This document shows, piece after piece, positions 16,984 to 26,157 of a stretch of DNA of 64,000 bases (the stretch's first letter is position 1; every line of letters begins with the position of its first letter). The translations under genes were made by a program, and so were the position numbers. The notes below the pieces were generated by a model, which was given only the letters and a program-made list of their open reading frames with translations, did no database searches and was not told where the DNA came from. Where the stretch lies: positions 24,292 through 88,291 of the forward strand of contig JAIKWV010000018.1 of assembly GCA_024684435.1 (NCBI GenBank), written 5' to 3'. The stretch comes from Clostridiales bacterium. Lineage in GTDB: Bacteria > Bacillota > Clostridia > Oscillospirales > Acutalibacteraceae.

Positions 16984-19068
16984 ATGGAGCGAACCATTGT
17001 TTTTCTTACCGCAGCAGCCTCTGTTCTTGCTCTGCTCTTTGCGCTTTTCACCGCGAAGAAGATCAAGAAGTTTGACGAGGGCACCGATCTGATGAAAAAG
17101 ATCTCTCAGTCGGTCCGCAAGGGAGCAAACGCGTACTTAAGCAGACAGTACAAGATAGTCATCGTCTTCTTTGCCGTGGTTTTCGTTGTACTTGGCGCAA
17201 TGGCGTTTTTCAAGCTGCTTACCCCCTATGTACCCTTCGCGTTCCTGACCGGCGGCTTCTTCTCAGGTCTTTCCGGATTTATCGGCATGAAGATAGCTAC
17301 CGCATCCAATGCCCGCACCGCCAACGCCTGCCGCAAAGATCTCAACGGCGGACTGAGAGTGGCTTTCTCAGCCGGTTCCGTTATGGGATTCACCGTTGTT
17401 GGTCTGGGTCTTCTTGACATCACCATTTGGTTCTTCCTTCTTAAATTTGTATTCAAGCTCCCCGATGACGAAGTGACCAGCGCTATGCTCACCTTCGGTA
17501 TGGGCGCTTCCTCAATGGCTCTGTTTGCCCGTGTTGGCGGCGGTATCTTTACCAAGGCCGCAGACGTGGGCGCTGACCTTGTCGGCAAGGTTGAAGCCGG
17601 CATCCCCGAAGACGACCCCAGGAACCCCGCTGTTATAGCTGATAACGTGGGCGACAACGTGGGCGATGTAGCCGGAATGGGCGCCGATCTTTACGAGAGC
17701 TATGTTGGTTCTATAATTTCTTCCTGCGCTCTGGGCGTTGCCGCATACAGCAGCTTCAAGGCAATGGCTCTTCCCCTCTGCATTGCCGCTGTGGGTGTGC
17801 TCTGCTCGATAATCGGCACCTTCCTTGTACGCACAAAAGAGGGCGCCACACAGAAGCAGCTCCTTTCGGCGCTGTCTAAGGGCACCAATTTTTCAGCCAT
17901 TCTTATTGCCATAGTGACTTTCCCCCTTGTATGGTTTGTCCTCGGCAAAGAAAACTGGCACATTTATTTTGCTATTCTCGCCGGACTTATCTCCGGTGTC
18001 CTCATCGGTCAATCCACCGAGTATTTCACATCAGACAGCTACAAGCCCACAAGAAAGCTTGCAAAGTCAAGTGAGACCGGCACCGCGACCCTTATGATAA
18101 GCGGTCTTTCCGTGGGAATGATTTCCACATTGCTTCCCATACTCATCGTTTCAGCCTGCGTACTTGTCTCCTACTTTGTTTCAGGCGGCAGTCGATCCGC
18201 TTCAATGGGACTTTACGGCATAGCTTTAGCGGCCGTAGGTATGCTTTCCACCCTGGGTATCACCCTTGCAACCGACGCATACGGTCCCGTTGCGGACAAC
18301 GCCGGCGGCATCGCCGAAATGGCAGGTCTTGACAAAAAGGTCAGAGAGCGCACAGACGCCCTTGATTCCCTTGGCAACACCACAGCGGCAACAGGTAAGG
18401 GCTTTGCCATCGGTTCCGCGGCTCTTACTGCTCTTGCTCTCATGGCTTCTTACATAAACAAAATCAACAGCATCGACGGCGGTGCGGAAAAAATCAAAAA
18501 TCTTGCCGTAAACAATCCTACGGTTCTTGTTGGTCTGTTCATCGGCGCATGTCTTCCCTTCGTGTTCGCGGCGCTGACCATGAATTCCGTGGGCAGAGCG
18601 GCTCAGAGCGTTGTTATCGAAGTACGCAGACAGTTTAAAGAGATCAAAGGCATAATGACAGGCGAGGCTGATCCTGATTACGCTAAGTGCGTTGACCTGT
18701 GCACAAAGTCCAGCCTGCATGAAATGATCCTGCCCACCATCGTGGCGGTCATCGTTCCCATAGCCGTGGGGCTCATCCTCGGCTGCACCGGCGTTGTGGG
18801 TATGCTTGCCGGCGCTACCATATCCGGTTTCCTCATGGCTGTGTTCATGTCCAACTCAGGCGGCGCCTGGGACAACGCCAAGAAACACATTGAGGGCGGC
18901 AATTTCGGCGGCAAAGGCTCCGACAATCACAAAGCCGCTGTTGTTGGCGACACTGTAGGCGATCCCTTCAAGGATACATCAGGTCCCTCCATCAACATTC
19001 TTATCAAGCTCTTATCCATGGTCTCCATCGTTTTTGCGGCTCTGGTCGTGAAGATCTCACTGTTCTGA
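16984..19068 (+). CDS. hppA: Membrane-bound ion-pumping pyrophosphatase
   Basis: A 694-residue polytopic membrane enzyme that couples pyrophosphate hydrolysis to H+ or Na+ export. The substrate site is evident in DVGADLVGKVEAGIPEDD and in DNVGDNVGDVAGMGADL. The segment GNTTAATGKG has Ala where K+-independent enzymes have Lys, which marks the K+-dependent subfamily. The pumped ion cannot be settled here. The start at 16984 is supported by CGGAG 8 bases upstream and by the hydrophobic first helix. Such pumps let anaerobes recover energy from biosynthetic pyrophosphate. A strong promoter and terminator make it a single-gene unit. Confidence 0.96.
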   Translation: MERTIVFLTAAASVLALLFALFTAKKIKKFDEGTDLMKKISQSVRKGANAYLSRQYKIVIVFFAVVFVVLGAMAFFKLLTPYVPFAFLTGGFFSGLSGFIGMKIATASNARTANACRKDLNGGLRVAFSAGSVMGFTVVGLGLLDITIWFFLLKFVFKLPDDEVTSAMLTFGMGASSMALFARVGGGIFTKAADVGADLVGKVEAGIPEDDPRNPAVIADNVGDNVGDVAGMGADLYESYVGSIISSCALGVAAYSSFKAMALPLCIAAVGVLCSIIGTFLVRTKEGATQKQLLSALSKGTNFSAILIAIVTFPLVWFVLGKENWHIYFAILAGLISGVLIGQSTEYFTSDSYKPTRKLAKSSETGTATLMISGLSVGMISTLLPILIVSACVLVSYFVSGGSRSASMGLYGIALAAVGMLSTLGITLATDAYGPVADNAGGIAEMAGLDKKVRERTDALDSLGNTTAATGKGFAIGSAALTALALMASYINKINSIDGGAEKIKNLAVNNPTVLVGLFIGACLPFVFAALTMNSVGRAAQSVVIEVRRQFKEIKGIMTGEADPDYAKCVDLCTKSSLHEMILPTIVAVIVPIAVGLILGCTGVVGMLAGATISGFLMAVFMSNSGGAWDNAKKHIEGGNFGGKGSDNHKAAVVGDTVGDPFKDTSGPSINILIKLLSMVSIVFAALVVKISLF

Positions 19069-19091
19069 TAAAGTAATAACATAAATTCAAG

Positions 19092-19118
19092 GAAGCTCCT
19101 TTATGGGGCTTCTTTTTT
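19092..19118 (+). terminator. Terminator of hppA
   Basis: GAAGCTCC (19092-19099) and GGGGCTTC (19105-19112) form an 8-bp stem with a 5-base loop, followed by six T residues, 24 bases after the hppA stop. Confidence 0.85.
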
Positions 19119-19211
19119 GTTTTCACCAAATTTTTCAAAAAATATTTTCCCCGTGAATAGATGAGAAAAAATCGGTGAAACTAACAAAAACGAAAGAAGG
19201 GACTTAAAGCA

Positions 19212-20327
19212 ATGAAAAAAATAACAGCGTTCATGATCGCCGCGGTCTTTATTCTCGGCAGCATAATCGCTCTTGCGGGCTGCGGCAAAGTTATGGATGA
19301 AAAAGAGATCACGGTCACCACCGCGAATCAGGGGGAAAACGTACACGTTTTCTACTACACATACGATGATAATTATATTTCATCACTGAAAACCGAGCTG
19401 GATAAAGCGTTCAAGGACGCCGGCATAAACTGCCGAAGCTACGACGGAGGCGCCGATCAGGCAACTCAGACGAACCAAATAAAAGCCGCTGTGGAAAACG
19501 GGGCTAAGGCGATTGTGGTGGACATCGTTGACACCGCTTCCGACAAGGCGGCAAACGATATTGTTACCATGGCGAAAAACGCGGGGATACCTGTTATATT
19601 CTTTAACCGCGAGGTCTCCGATAATGTGGTGCGGAGTTATAACAAGTGCGCATTCGTGGGCACCGACTCCGAGGGTGCCGGTCACATTCAGGGGCAGATG
19701 ATCGGTGAATATCTTCTCGGGAATTACGACGCCTACGACCTTAACAAGGACGGAAAGATATCGTATATAATGCTCAAGGGCGAAGACGGAAACATGGAGG
19801 CGGTCTACAGAACAAAATATTCCGTTGAAGACGCGGACGGTATATTGGCAGCCGCCGGTAAAGCCGCGCTTTCATTCTTTGATCCCAACAACAAGGACAA
19901 ATATCTTGTGGACAAGGAGGGTAAATGGTCCTCGGGATCGGCAAAGGAATATGTGACCGCCGCCCTCAAAACAAACAATGAAACCAGCAAGAATATGATC
20001 GAGCTTATTATATGCAACAATGACGCCATGGCGGAGGGCGCAATAGAGGCGCTTAACGAGGCGGGTTATAATACCGGAAAAACCGGCTCACGGACGATAC
20101 CCGTTTTCGGCGTGGACGCCACCGATAACGCAAAAACTCTTATAACCGCGGGGAAGATGGCGGGCACCGTCAAACAGGACGCAGAGGGAACTGCAAAGGC
20201 GATCACCCATATAACAAAAAACGCTCTGGACAGCACAAAGGATCTTATGGATGACACTGGCAGCTACAAGATCGACAACGCAGTAAACAAGATACGAATA
20301 GCCTGCGACAAACTGATGGGCAAATAA
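19212..20327 (+). CDS. mglB: Galactose/glucose-binding lipoprotein (MglB-like)
   Basis: A sugar-binding protein of an ABC importer, 371 residues. The signal peptide ends in a lipobox (IIALAGCGK), so the mature protein is lipid-anchored outside the membrane. The periplasmic-binding fold of MglB/RbsB type is clear, with the EF-hand-like calcium loop DLNKDGKIS that is diagnostic for galactose/glucose-binding proteins. AAGAAGGG precedes the ATG. It stands alone: no permease or ATPase gene is adjacent, so partners must be elsewhere. It could import galactose released by alpha-galactosidase action. Confidence 0.88.
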   Translation: MKKITAFMIAAVFILGSIIALAGCGKVMDEKEITVTTANQGENVHVFYYTYDDNYISSLKTELDKAFKDAGINCRSYDGGADQATQTNQIKAAVENGAKAIVVDIVDTASDKAANDIVTMAKNAGIPVIFFNREVSDNVVRSYNKCAFVGTDSEGAGHIQGQMIGEYLLGNYDAYDLNKDGKISYIMLKGEDGNMEAVYRTKYSVEDADGILAAAGKAALSFFDPNNKDKYLVDKEGKWSSGSAKEYVTAALKTNNETSKNMIELIICNNDAMAEGAIEALNEAGYNTGKTGSRTIPVFGVDATDNAKTLITAGKMAGTVKQDAEGTAKAITHITKNALDSTKDLMDDTGSYKIDNAVNKIRIACDKLMGK

Positions 20328-20355
20328 AAAGCAAAAATATTTTTTATACAGAAAG

Positions 20356-20385
20356 CGCGGAGATGCCTTACCCGACATCTCCGCG
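20356..20385. terminator. Terminator between convergent genes
   Basis: CGCGGAGATG (20356-20365) and CATCTCCGCG (20376-20385) form a perfect 10-bp stem with a 10-base loop. It lies between the stop of mglB and the stop of the convergent polysaccharide operon, with A/T-rich flanks on both sides, and could serve both. Confidence 0.7.
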
Positions 20386-20407
20386 TAAAATTTATATTCA
20401 TTTAAAT

Positions 20408-21436
20408 TCAGCGGCGCAAGATCTTTTTTGCCAATTTGACCAATCTGCACCGAACGAAAAAAAGTGAGGGACAGTTTACAAGCCACCGCAGAGTCTTATA
20501 TTCTTCAACAATCGAAAAATGAACAAAATATTCTTTTGCCCTGCCGGCGGCGAAACGGATAAATTTCTGGTTTCTTTTATAAACTCCCAGAGGGTCATCC
20601 CCCATACAAAGCTGCATAACGAGACGTACAAAGTGTATCAGATATTCCTTTTCATCACCGGTTATTTCGGAGGTTTCCATGCTGTTTATCTCATCGAAGA
20701 AAATAATCCAGTTGTTTATTCTGTCGATCATAGGCGCTTCCGTTGTTTTCCTGCCGGAAACGGATTCATCCCTCAGCGTCCAGTAATATCCAACCACCGG
20801 AACGCTCAGGAAAGATGCGGCTTTGTGGCAGAAAAGCATTGAAAATATACCGTCCGCATCAAGTCCGTATTTCCCGTAATAACGAAGACTCCCCAGCTTT
20901 TCCGTAATGAAGCATTTTGATGTGTCCCTTATACATAAAATATCGGTATGTGAAGGATATTTTTCCCGCATCTCCCGTAAAGATATATTGTTCTCATAAA
21001 CGACCGAATCAAAATTTGTATAAGAATCCAGTCCGACAGATACTCCGTTCTTTATTTTTTCGGTCAGAAAAGCAATACAATCCGGCAGTGCATCTGACAT
21101 ATTCCTGACAAGTTCATTAAACAGATTTTCTGAAAGCCGGTCATCCGAACCCATAAGCAGAAAATAATCCCCGGTTATCTTATCAAGCCCGAAGTTGACC
21201 GCGGAAACGTAACCGCCGTTTTCTTTTTTATAAACTTTTATCCTGTTGTCATTCTGCGCATATGCTTTTAATATGTCTTCCGTGGAATCCGTTGAACCGT
21301 CATTGACAGCAACCAACTCCCAGTTGGGATACGTCTGAGCCAGAATGCTGTCCACGGCAGAACGCACATAGCTTTCGGAATTATAACAGGGCATGATAAC
21401 ACTGAATTTTACGTTGGCACTGCTCAAAGAAACCAC
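20408..21436 (-). CDS. Family 2 glycosyltransferase
   Basis: A 342-residue GT-A glycosyltransferase that transfers a sugar from a nucleotide donor to a growing surface glycan. The opening FSVIMPCYNSESYVRSAVDSILAQTYPNWEL, split by the usual NDGSTDST motif and the DxD-like MGSDDR, is classical for GT2. There is no transmembrane segment. It is the last gene of the seven-gene polysaccharide operon, 5 bases after the UDP-GlcNAc epimerase gene. Donor and acceptor cannot be read from the sequence. Confidence 0.88.
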   Translation of the reverse strand: MVSLSSANVKFSVIMPCYNSESYVRSAVDSILAQTYPNWELVAVNDGSTDSTEDILKAYAQNDNRIKVYKKENGGYVSAVNFGLDKITGDYFLLMGSDDRLSENLFNELVRNMSDALPDCIAFLTEKIKNGVSVGLDSYTNFDSVVYENNISLREMREKYPSHTDILCIRDTSKCFITEKLGSLRYYGKYGLDADGIFSMLFCHKAASFLSVPVVGYYWTLRDESVSGRKTTEAPMIDRINNWIIFFDEINSMETSEITGDEKEYLIHFVRLVMQLCMGDDPLGVYKRNQKFIRFAAGRAKEYFVHFSIVEEYKTLRWLVNCPSLFFVRCRLVKLAKKILRR

Positions 21437-21441
21437 TCCGT

Positions 21442-22617
21442 TCAGCTCTGTTTTCTCCAGACAAATTTGTTTACTATACCTGTATAGCTCTGCACAAGGT
21501 TGACCACCTTTGCGCTTACGTTTGTGTCGGTATAATCCGGCACGGGGATACCGATATCTCCGTTTTTGTTCATTTCCACCGCCAGCTCCACAGCCTGAAG
21601 CAGTTGATTTTCCTCTATACCGGCGATAACAAAGCAGGCCTTATCCAGCGCCTCGGGGCGTTCGGTAGAGGTCCTTATGCACACCGCAGGGAAGGGCTTG
21701 CCTACACTTGTATAGTAACTGCTTTCCTCCGGGAGAGTACCGCTGTCCGACACCACCGCAAAGGCGTTGTACTGAAGGCAGTTGTAGTCGTTAAAGCCCA
21801 AAGGCTCATGCTGAATAACACGCCTGTCCAGTTTAAACCCTGTCTGCTCAAGCCTCTTCTTTGAGCGGGGATGGCAGGAATACAGCACGGGCATATCGTA
21901 TTTTTCCGCAAGCTTGTTTATAGCGGAAAACAGGGAGATGAAATTTTTCTCGTCGTCGATGTTTTCCTCACGGTGGGCAGACAAAAGGATATATCCCTTC
22001 GCCTTGAGACCCAGCTTGCTTAAGATATCGCTCCCGTTTATTTTTTCCATGTTGCCCTCCAGCACCTCAGACATGGGGGAACCGATAACATATGTGCGTT
22101 CCTTGGGCATTCCGCACTCTATCAGGTAACGTCTGGCGTTTTCGGAATAGGCAAGATTTACATCGGATATTATGTCCACTATCCGTCTGTTGGTCTCCTC
22201 CGGCAGACACTCGTCCTTGCACCTGTTCCCCGCCTCAAGATGAAAAATGGGAATGTGCAGCCTCTTGGCGGCAATGGCGGACAGGCAGGAATTTGTGTCC
22301 CCAAGCACCATGAGGGCGTCGGGAGACAGATCTGACAGCAGCCTGTAGGAATCCCTGATAATGTTTCCTATGGTCTCTCCCAGATCGCTGCCGGCAGAGT
22401 TCATATACACATCCGGCTCCTCAAGTCCCAGATCCTTGAAGAAAATACCATTGAGGTTGTAATCGTAATTCTGCCCGGTATGCGCCAGAAGGCAATCGAA
22501 ATACTGCCTGCATTTTTTTATGATCGAGGACAGGCGGATGACCTCCGGTCTGGTTCCAACGATTATCAGCAATTTTATTTTTCCGTCGTTCCGGAAGCTG
22601 CAATTATATTCCATCAT
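21442..22617 (-). CDS. capG: UDP-GlcNAc 2-epimerase, CapG type
   Basis: A 391-residue non-hydrolysing nucleotide-sugar 2-epimerase. Signatures are LLIIVGTRPEVIRLS at the start, VLGDTNSCLSA, and the C-terminal SDSGTLPEESSYY loop at the nucleotide site. Placed after CapE and CapF homologues it should carry out the last step to UDP-N-acetyl-L-fucosamine, as CapG does in Staphylococcus aureus. It overlaps capF by 4 bases (ATGA), evidence of translational coupling. A WecB-type role making UDP-ManNAc is the alternative, less likely by context. Confidence 0.87.
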   Translation of the reverse strand: MMEYNCSFRNDGKIKLLIIVGTRPEVIRLSSIIKKCRQYFDCLLAHTGQNYDYNLNGIFFKDLGLEEPDVYMNSAGSDLGETIGNIIRDSYRLLSDLSPDALMVLGDTNSCLSAIAAKRLHIPIFHLEAGNRCKDECLPEETNRRIVDIISDVNLAYSENARRYLIECGMPKERTYVIGSPMSEVLEGNMEKINGSDILSKLGLKAKGYILLSAHREENIDDEKNFISLFSAINKLAEKYDMPVLYSCHPRSKKRLEQTGFKLDRRVIQHEPLGFNDYNCLQYNAFAVVSDSGTLPEESSYYTSVGKPFPAVCIRTSTERPEALDKACFVIAGIEENQLLQAVELAVEMNKNGDIGIPVPDYTDTNVSAKVVNLVQSYTGIVNKFVWRKQS

Positions 22618-23822
22618 ATCTCCTCCACCGGTTCAAAGAAAGTGTCCGGTTTGCCCGGATCAAAAATTTCATTTGCCCACATAAGGGTCACAAGATTTTC
22701 ACTGTCACTGAGATTTATTATATTATGAGTATATCCGGGCAACATATGTACCGCCTCTATTTTATCGCCGCTGACATAAAAATTCAGCACCTCGTCAGTT
22801 CCGATCTTTCGCTCCTGAATAAGAGCCTTGCCGGAGACCACAATAAAAAATTCCCATTTGCTGTGATGCCAGTGCTGACCCTTTGTGATGCCGGGCTTTG
22901 ATATGTTTACAGAAAACTGACCGTTGTTCATTGTCTTGAGTAGCTCCGTAAAGCTGCCCCTGTCGTCCGCATTCATCTTCAAAGGAAAGCTGACCTTCTC
23001 TTTGGGAAGATATGAGAGATAGGTGGAATAAAGCTTCTTTTCGAATGAGCCGGCAGGTATATCGGGCATTATCAGGCTCTCCGGCTGAGCTTTTATTTTC
23101 TCCAGAAAATCCACGATATCGCCCAAAGTGACACGGTGAGTGACGGGAACAAAGCAGTATTTCCCTGTTTCCGATGGGACTACGGTGACCCCGTCGTAAT
23201 CGCACCTGTGCACCTTGCCCTCAAGCAGAGATATCATCGCCGCCACCAGGTCGTCAACGTATAAAAGCTCCAGCGTAACGGCAGGATCGTTTACCGTGAT
23301 GGGCAGATCGTTGGCGATATTGTGGCAGAAGGTAGCGATAACGCTGTTGTAATTTGGTCTGCACCATTTGCCAAACAGATTCGGGAAACGGTAAACGTAG
23401 ACTTCTGCTCCGTATTTTTCACCGTAAGAGAACAGCAGTTCCTCACCTTCACGCTTGGTTTTGCCGTAGTCGCTCTCGCCGTATCTGCCTATTAGCGACG
23501 CCTGAATGGAGCTTGACAGCACCACCGGACAGCGGTTGCCGGAAGCGGAAAGCTTCTCAAGCAAAATGCTCAGGAAATCCACGTTTCCGGTCCTGAACTC
23601 GGAATTGTCAACAGGTCTGTTCACCCCGGCAAAGTTAAAAACCAGATCCGCCTTTTTGCAGTATTCATCCAGCATTGCGGCGTCGGAATCAATGTCATAG
23701 CAGAAAAGCTCTTCTATCTTTACGTTCGGATGAGTCCTGTCCTTGCCGTTTTTTATGTTGAGAAGGGACTGTACAAGATTTTTCCCCACAAAGCCATTGG
23801 CGCCGGTCACTAATATATTCAT
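22614..23822 (-). CDS. capF: UDP-sugar reductase CapF (SDR plus cupin)
   Basis: A bifunctional 402-residue enzyme of the UDP-L-FucNAc pathway. Residues 1 to about 245 form a short-chain dehydrogenase with MNILVTGANGFVGKNL. The C-terminal part is a cupin with the metal-binding stretch KGQHWHHSKWEFFIV. This two-domain build is specific to CapF/FnlB/WbjC, which epimerises and reduces the 4-keto intermediate made by CapE. The gene lies 24 bases after capE and overlaps capG. Confidence 0.92.
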   Translation of the reverse strand: MNILVTGANGFVGKNLVQSLLNIKNGKDRTHPNVKIEELFCYDIDSDAAMLDEYCKKADLVFNFAGVNRPVDNSEFRTGNVDFLSILLEKLSASGNRCPVVLSSSIQASLIGRYGESDYGKTKREGEELLFSYGEKYGAEVYVYRFPNLFGKWCRPNYNSVIATFCHNIANDLPITVNDPAVTLELLYVDDLVAAMISLLEGKVHRCDYDGVTVVPSETGKYCFVPVTHRVTLGDIVDFLEKIKAQPESLIMPDIPAGSFEKKLYSTYLSYLPKEKVSFPLKMNADDRGSFTELLKTMNNGQFSVNISKPGITKGQHWHHSKWEFFIVVSGKALIQERKIGTDEVLNFYVSGDKIEAVHMLPGYTHNIINLSDSENLVTLMWANEIFDPGKPDTFFEPVEEI

Positions 23823-23846
23823 GTTCTTACACCTCGTTCTGTCCGA

Positions 23847-24884
23847 TCATCCCTGAAAATTTTTCAGTTCCTCTTTTATATAATCAAGGCTGAGCAATTT
23901 TTCTTTTGTACCTTCCACATCAAGGAGCGTAGTGTTGTTTGAATTGAATTCCGTAAGGGTGTTCCTCTTGGTCTCACCCTTGGAGAAGTATTTGTCGTAA
24001 TTCAGATTGCGCTTATCCATGGGGACGCGGAAGAAGTTGCCCATATCTATGGCGTTGGCGCACTCCTCGTTGGTAAGGAGAGTCTCATACATTTTTTCGC
24101 CGTGGCGGATGCCGATGACCTTGATCTCCGCACTGGGATCAAACAGTTCTTTTACCGCAGTGGCAAGCACTTCTATGGTGCAGGCAGGGGATTTCTGTAC
24201 AAGAATATCTCCGCTCTCTCCGTTTTCAAAGGCAAAGAGGACAAGATTTACCGCTTCGTCAAGGGACATGATGAACCTTGTCATTTTAGGCTCCGTAACG
24301 GTGAGGGGTTTGCCCTCCCTGATCTGATCTATGAAAAGAGGTATGACAGAACCTCTTGAACACATAACGTTGCCGTACCTTGTACAGCAGATGGTGGTTT
24401 TTGCGGGGTCGACCGTTCTCGCCTTGGCGACCACCACCTTTTCCATCATTGCTTTTGAGGTACCCATGGCGTTGACGGGATAAGCCGCCTTGTCCGTAGA
24501 AAGGCAGATGACCTTTTTTACTCCGCAGCTTATGGCGCAGTCCAGAACGTTGTTGGTGCCAAGGACGTTTGTCTTCACCGCCTCGATGGGGAAGAATTCA
24601 CAGGAGGGGACCTGTTTAAGAGCCGCCGCGTGGAAGACGTAATCCACGCCGTACATCGCATTCCTGATGGAATCCGGATCCCTGACATCGCCTATGAAAA
24701 AGCGAAGCTTCTCATACTCCTCGGGATAGAACGCCTGAAAATAATGGCGCATATCGTCCTGCTTTTTTTCATCCCGGGAAAATATCCTTATCTCCCCGAT
24801 ATCGGAGCTTATGAACCTTTTCAGGACTGTGCTGCCGAAACTTCCCGTACCTCCGGTTATCAAAAGCGTTTTGCCGTCAAACAT
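23847..24884 (-). CDS. capE: UDP-GlcNAc 4,6-dehydratase/5-epimerase CapE
   Basis: A 345-residue SDR enzyme for the first step from UDP-GlcNAc to UDP-L-FucNAc. The nucleotide motif is TGGTGSFGSTV. The usual catalytic Tyr-x-x-x-Lys is replaced by Met140-x-x-x-Lys144 (AMGTSK), which is characteristic of the FlaA1/CapE group of inverting dehydratases. Downstream capF and capG complete the pathway in order. It is coupled to the preceding glycosyltransferase gene with a 5-base gap. Confidence 0.93.
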   Translation of the reverse strand: MFDGKTLLITGGTGSFGSTVLKRFISSDIGEIRIFSRDEKKQDDMRHYFQAFYPEEYEKLRFFIGDVRDPDSIRNAMYGVDYVFHAAALKQVPSCEFFPIEAVKTNVLGTNNVLDCAISCGVKKVICLSTDKAAYPVNAMGTSKAMMEKVVVAKARTVDPAKTTICCTRYGNVMCSRGSVIPLFIDQIREGKPLTVTEPKMTRFIMSLDEAVNLVLFAFENGESGDILVQKSPACTIEVLATAVKELFDPSAEIKVIGIRHGEKMYETLLTNEECANAIDMGNFFRVPMDKRNLNYDKYFSKGETKRNTLTEFNSNNTTLLDVEGTKEKLLSLDYIKEELKNFQG

Positions 24885-24889
24885 ATTTA

Positions 24890-26095
24890 TTACCTCTCAT
24901 TTAAAATAAAATCTGATATTTTTTTGACCACGGAATCGGACAACACGTCCGAATATATTTTCCTGATCTCCTCTTCGGGTATCTTCTCCGCGTTCCTGAG
25001 GAATTCGTCCAGCTCATCGCCGGAAACTTTCTGATCGTACCTGACGTTGAGTATGCGGGGATAGCTCAGAAGATATTTCATGGAACACTCATTTTCATTG
25101 AAATAAAAATTCAAAATGGGTTTTCCCGAACCGATATATTCAAACACCTTGCTGGGCATCTGGTTGGCGCAGGTGTTTCCCAGATTGATAAGCACGTCCG
25201 CATCAGCGGTCAGCCGTATACATTCGTCGTGATCCACAGATCCCATAAGGTAAACGCAAGGGGGCAGCTGTTCATAGCTGTTTGACAGATATTCGCAGCC
25301 GGAGCCGTAAAACTCCACTCTGTATTTCTGAGGATCAAGATCGCTTATCATCTTTATCAGCATGTCGGGGTTGCGTATATTCTTGTAAAAGTTTCCGAAA
25401 TAACGCAGTATTGTCTTCCCGTTATGATCGGCTGAGTTTTCATCCGTATGGGGAATAAGATTCGGCAAGGGAACTTCAATGCGGGGAATATCTTTGTAGG
25501 GCATAAAATCGTTCTTTACATATTCCTCCTCCATGCCCTCGCTGTTTATCAGCCCGTACGCCCTCTTTGCAAATATCTTTTCCATCTTTCTGAAATTTTC
25601 TTTTTGCTTATCGTTGTAAGCGTCGTTAAAACTCAGCTGGTCAAGATTGTACATTATCCACTTGGGTCTGCGCTTTCTGCCTGTAAGCCTGAATGCCACC
25701 CTGTGATTTTCAAGATCCTGAAATACGGAAACGATATAGTCGATCTTTTCTTTCCGTATGAGCTTTCTGCCGTTTGCTGTCAGCTGATCCATATACAGCC
25801 ATAACTCAACATAGGTCAGAAACACTGCCATAAGATACCAGAATGCTCCCGCCGCCGATTTTCTGCCTTTGGCGGCAAGCTTCGCATCTATGGACTTATG
25901 TATCCTTTTGCAGCGAATGCGAAGCTTCGTCCGGTGATCTTTATCGGGTGGATCGTCATTGCCGTAAAGGTCATCCGCCACGAAAAAGCATCGGTGTCCG
26001 TCTTTTGAAAAACGTTCCGACAGTTTGAGAAGACACTGAGTATTGGCGTTCCCCTCGTCATTCATAACTCTGCTGATAAACAAAAAATTTGCCAC
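24890..26095 (-). CDS. GT-B fold glycosyltransferase
   Basis: A 401-residue glycosyltransferase of the GT4-like type. The C-terminal half has the donor-site pattern: a strand-rich RYFGNFYKNIRNPDML, then VYLMGSVDHDECIRL, DVLINLGN and the conserved PSKVFEYIGSGKPILNFY. The N-terminal domain is less conserved and has a basic, membrane-facing region (about residues 60-110). It belongs to the polysaccharide operon. Donor and acceptor are unknown; UDP-L-FucNAc is a possible donor because its synthesis genes follow. Confidence 0.82.
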   Translation of the reverse strand: MANFLFISRVMNDEGNANTQCLLKLSERFSKDGHRCFFVADDLYGNDDPPDKDHRTKLRIRCKRIHKSIDAKLAAKGRKSAAGAFWYLMAVFLTYVELWLYMDQLTANGRKLIRKEKIDYIVSVFQDLENHRVAFRLTGRKRRPKWIMYNLDQLSFNDAYNDKQKENFRKMEKIFAKRAYGLINSEGMEEEYVKNDFMPYKDIPRIEVPLPNLIPHTDENSADHNGKTILRYFGNFYKNIRNPDMLIKMISDLDPQKYRVEFYGSGCEYLSNSYEQLPPCVYLMGSVDHDECIRLTADADVLINLGNTCANQMPSKVFEYIGSGKPILNFYFNENECSMKYLLSYPRILNVRYDQKVSGDELDEFLRNAEKIPEEEIRKIYSDVLSDSVVKKISDFILNER

Positions 26096-26157
26096 ATTAT
26101 CACCCTGTAAACAATTAACATTTGTTACGTTTATGTAAGCTTATTTTGCCCGCGGGA

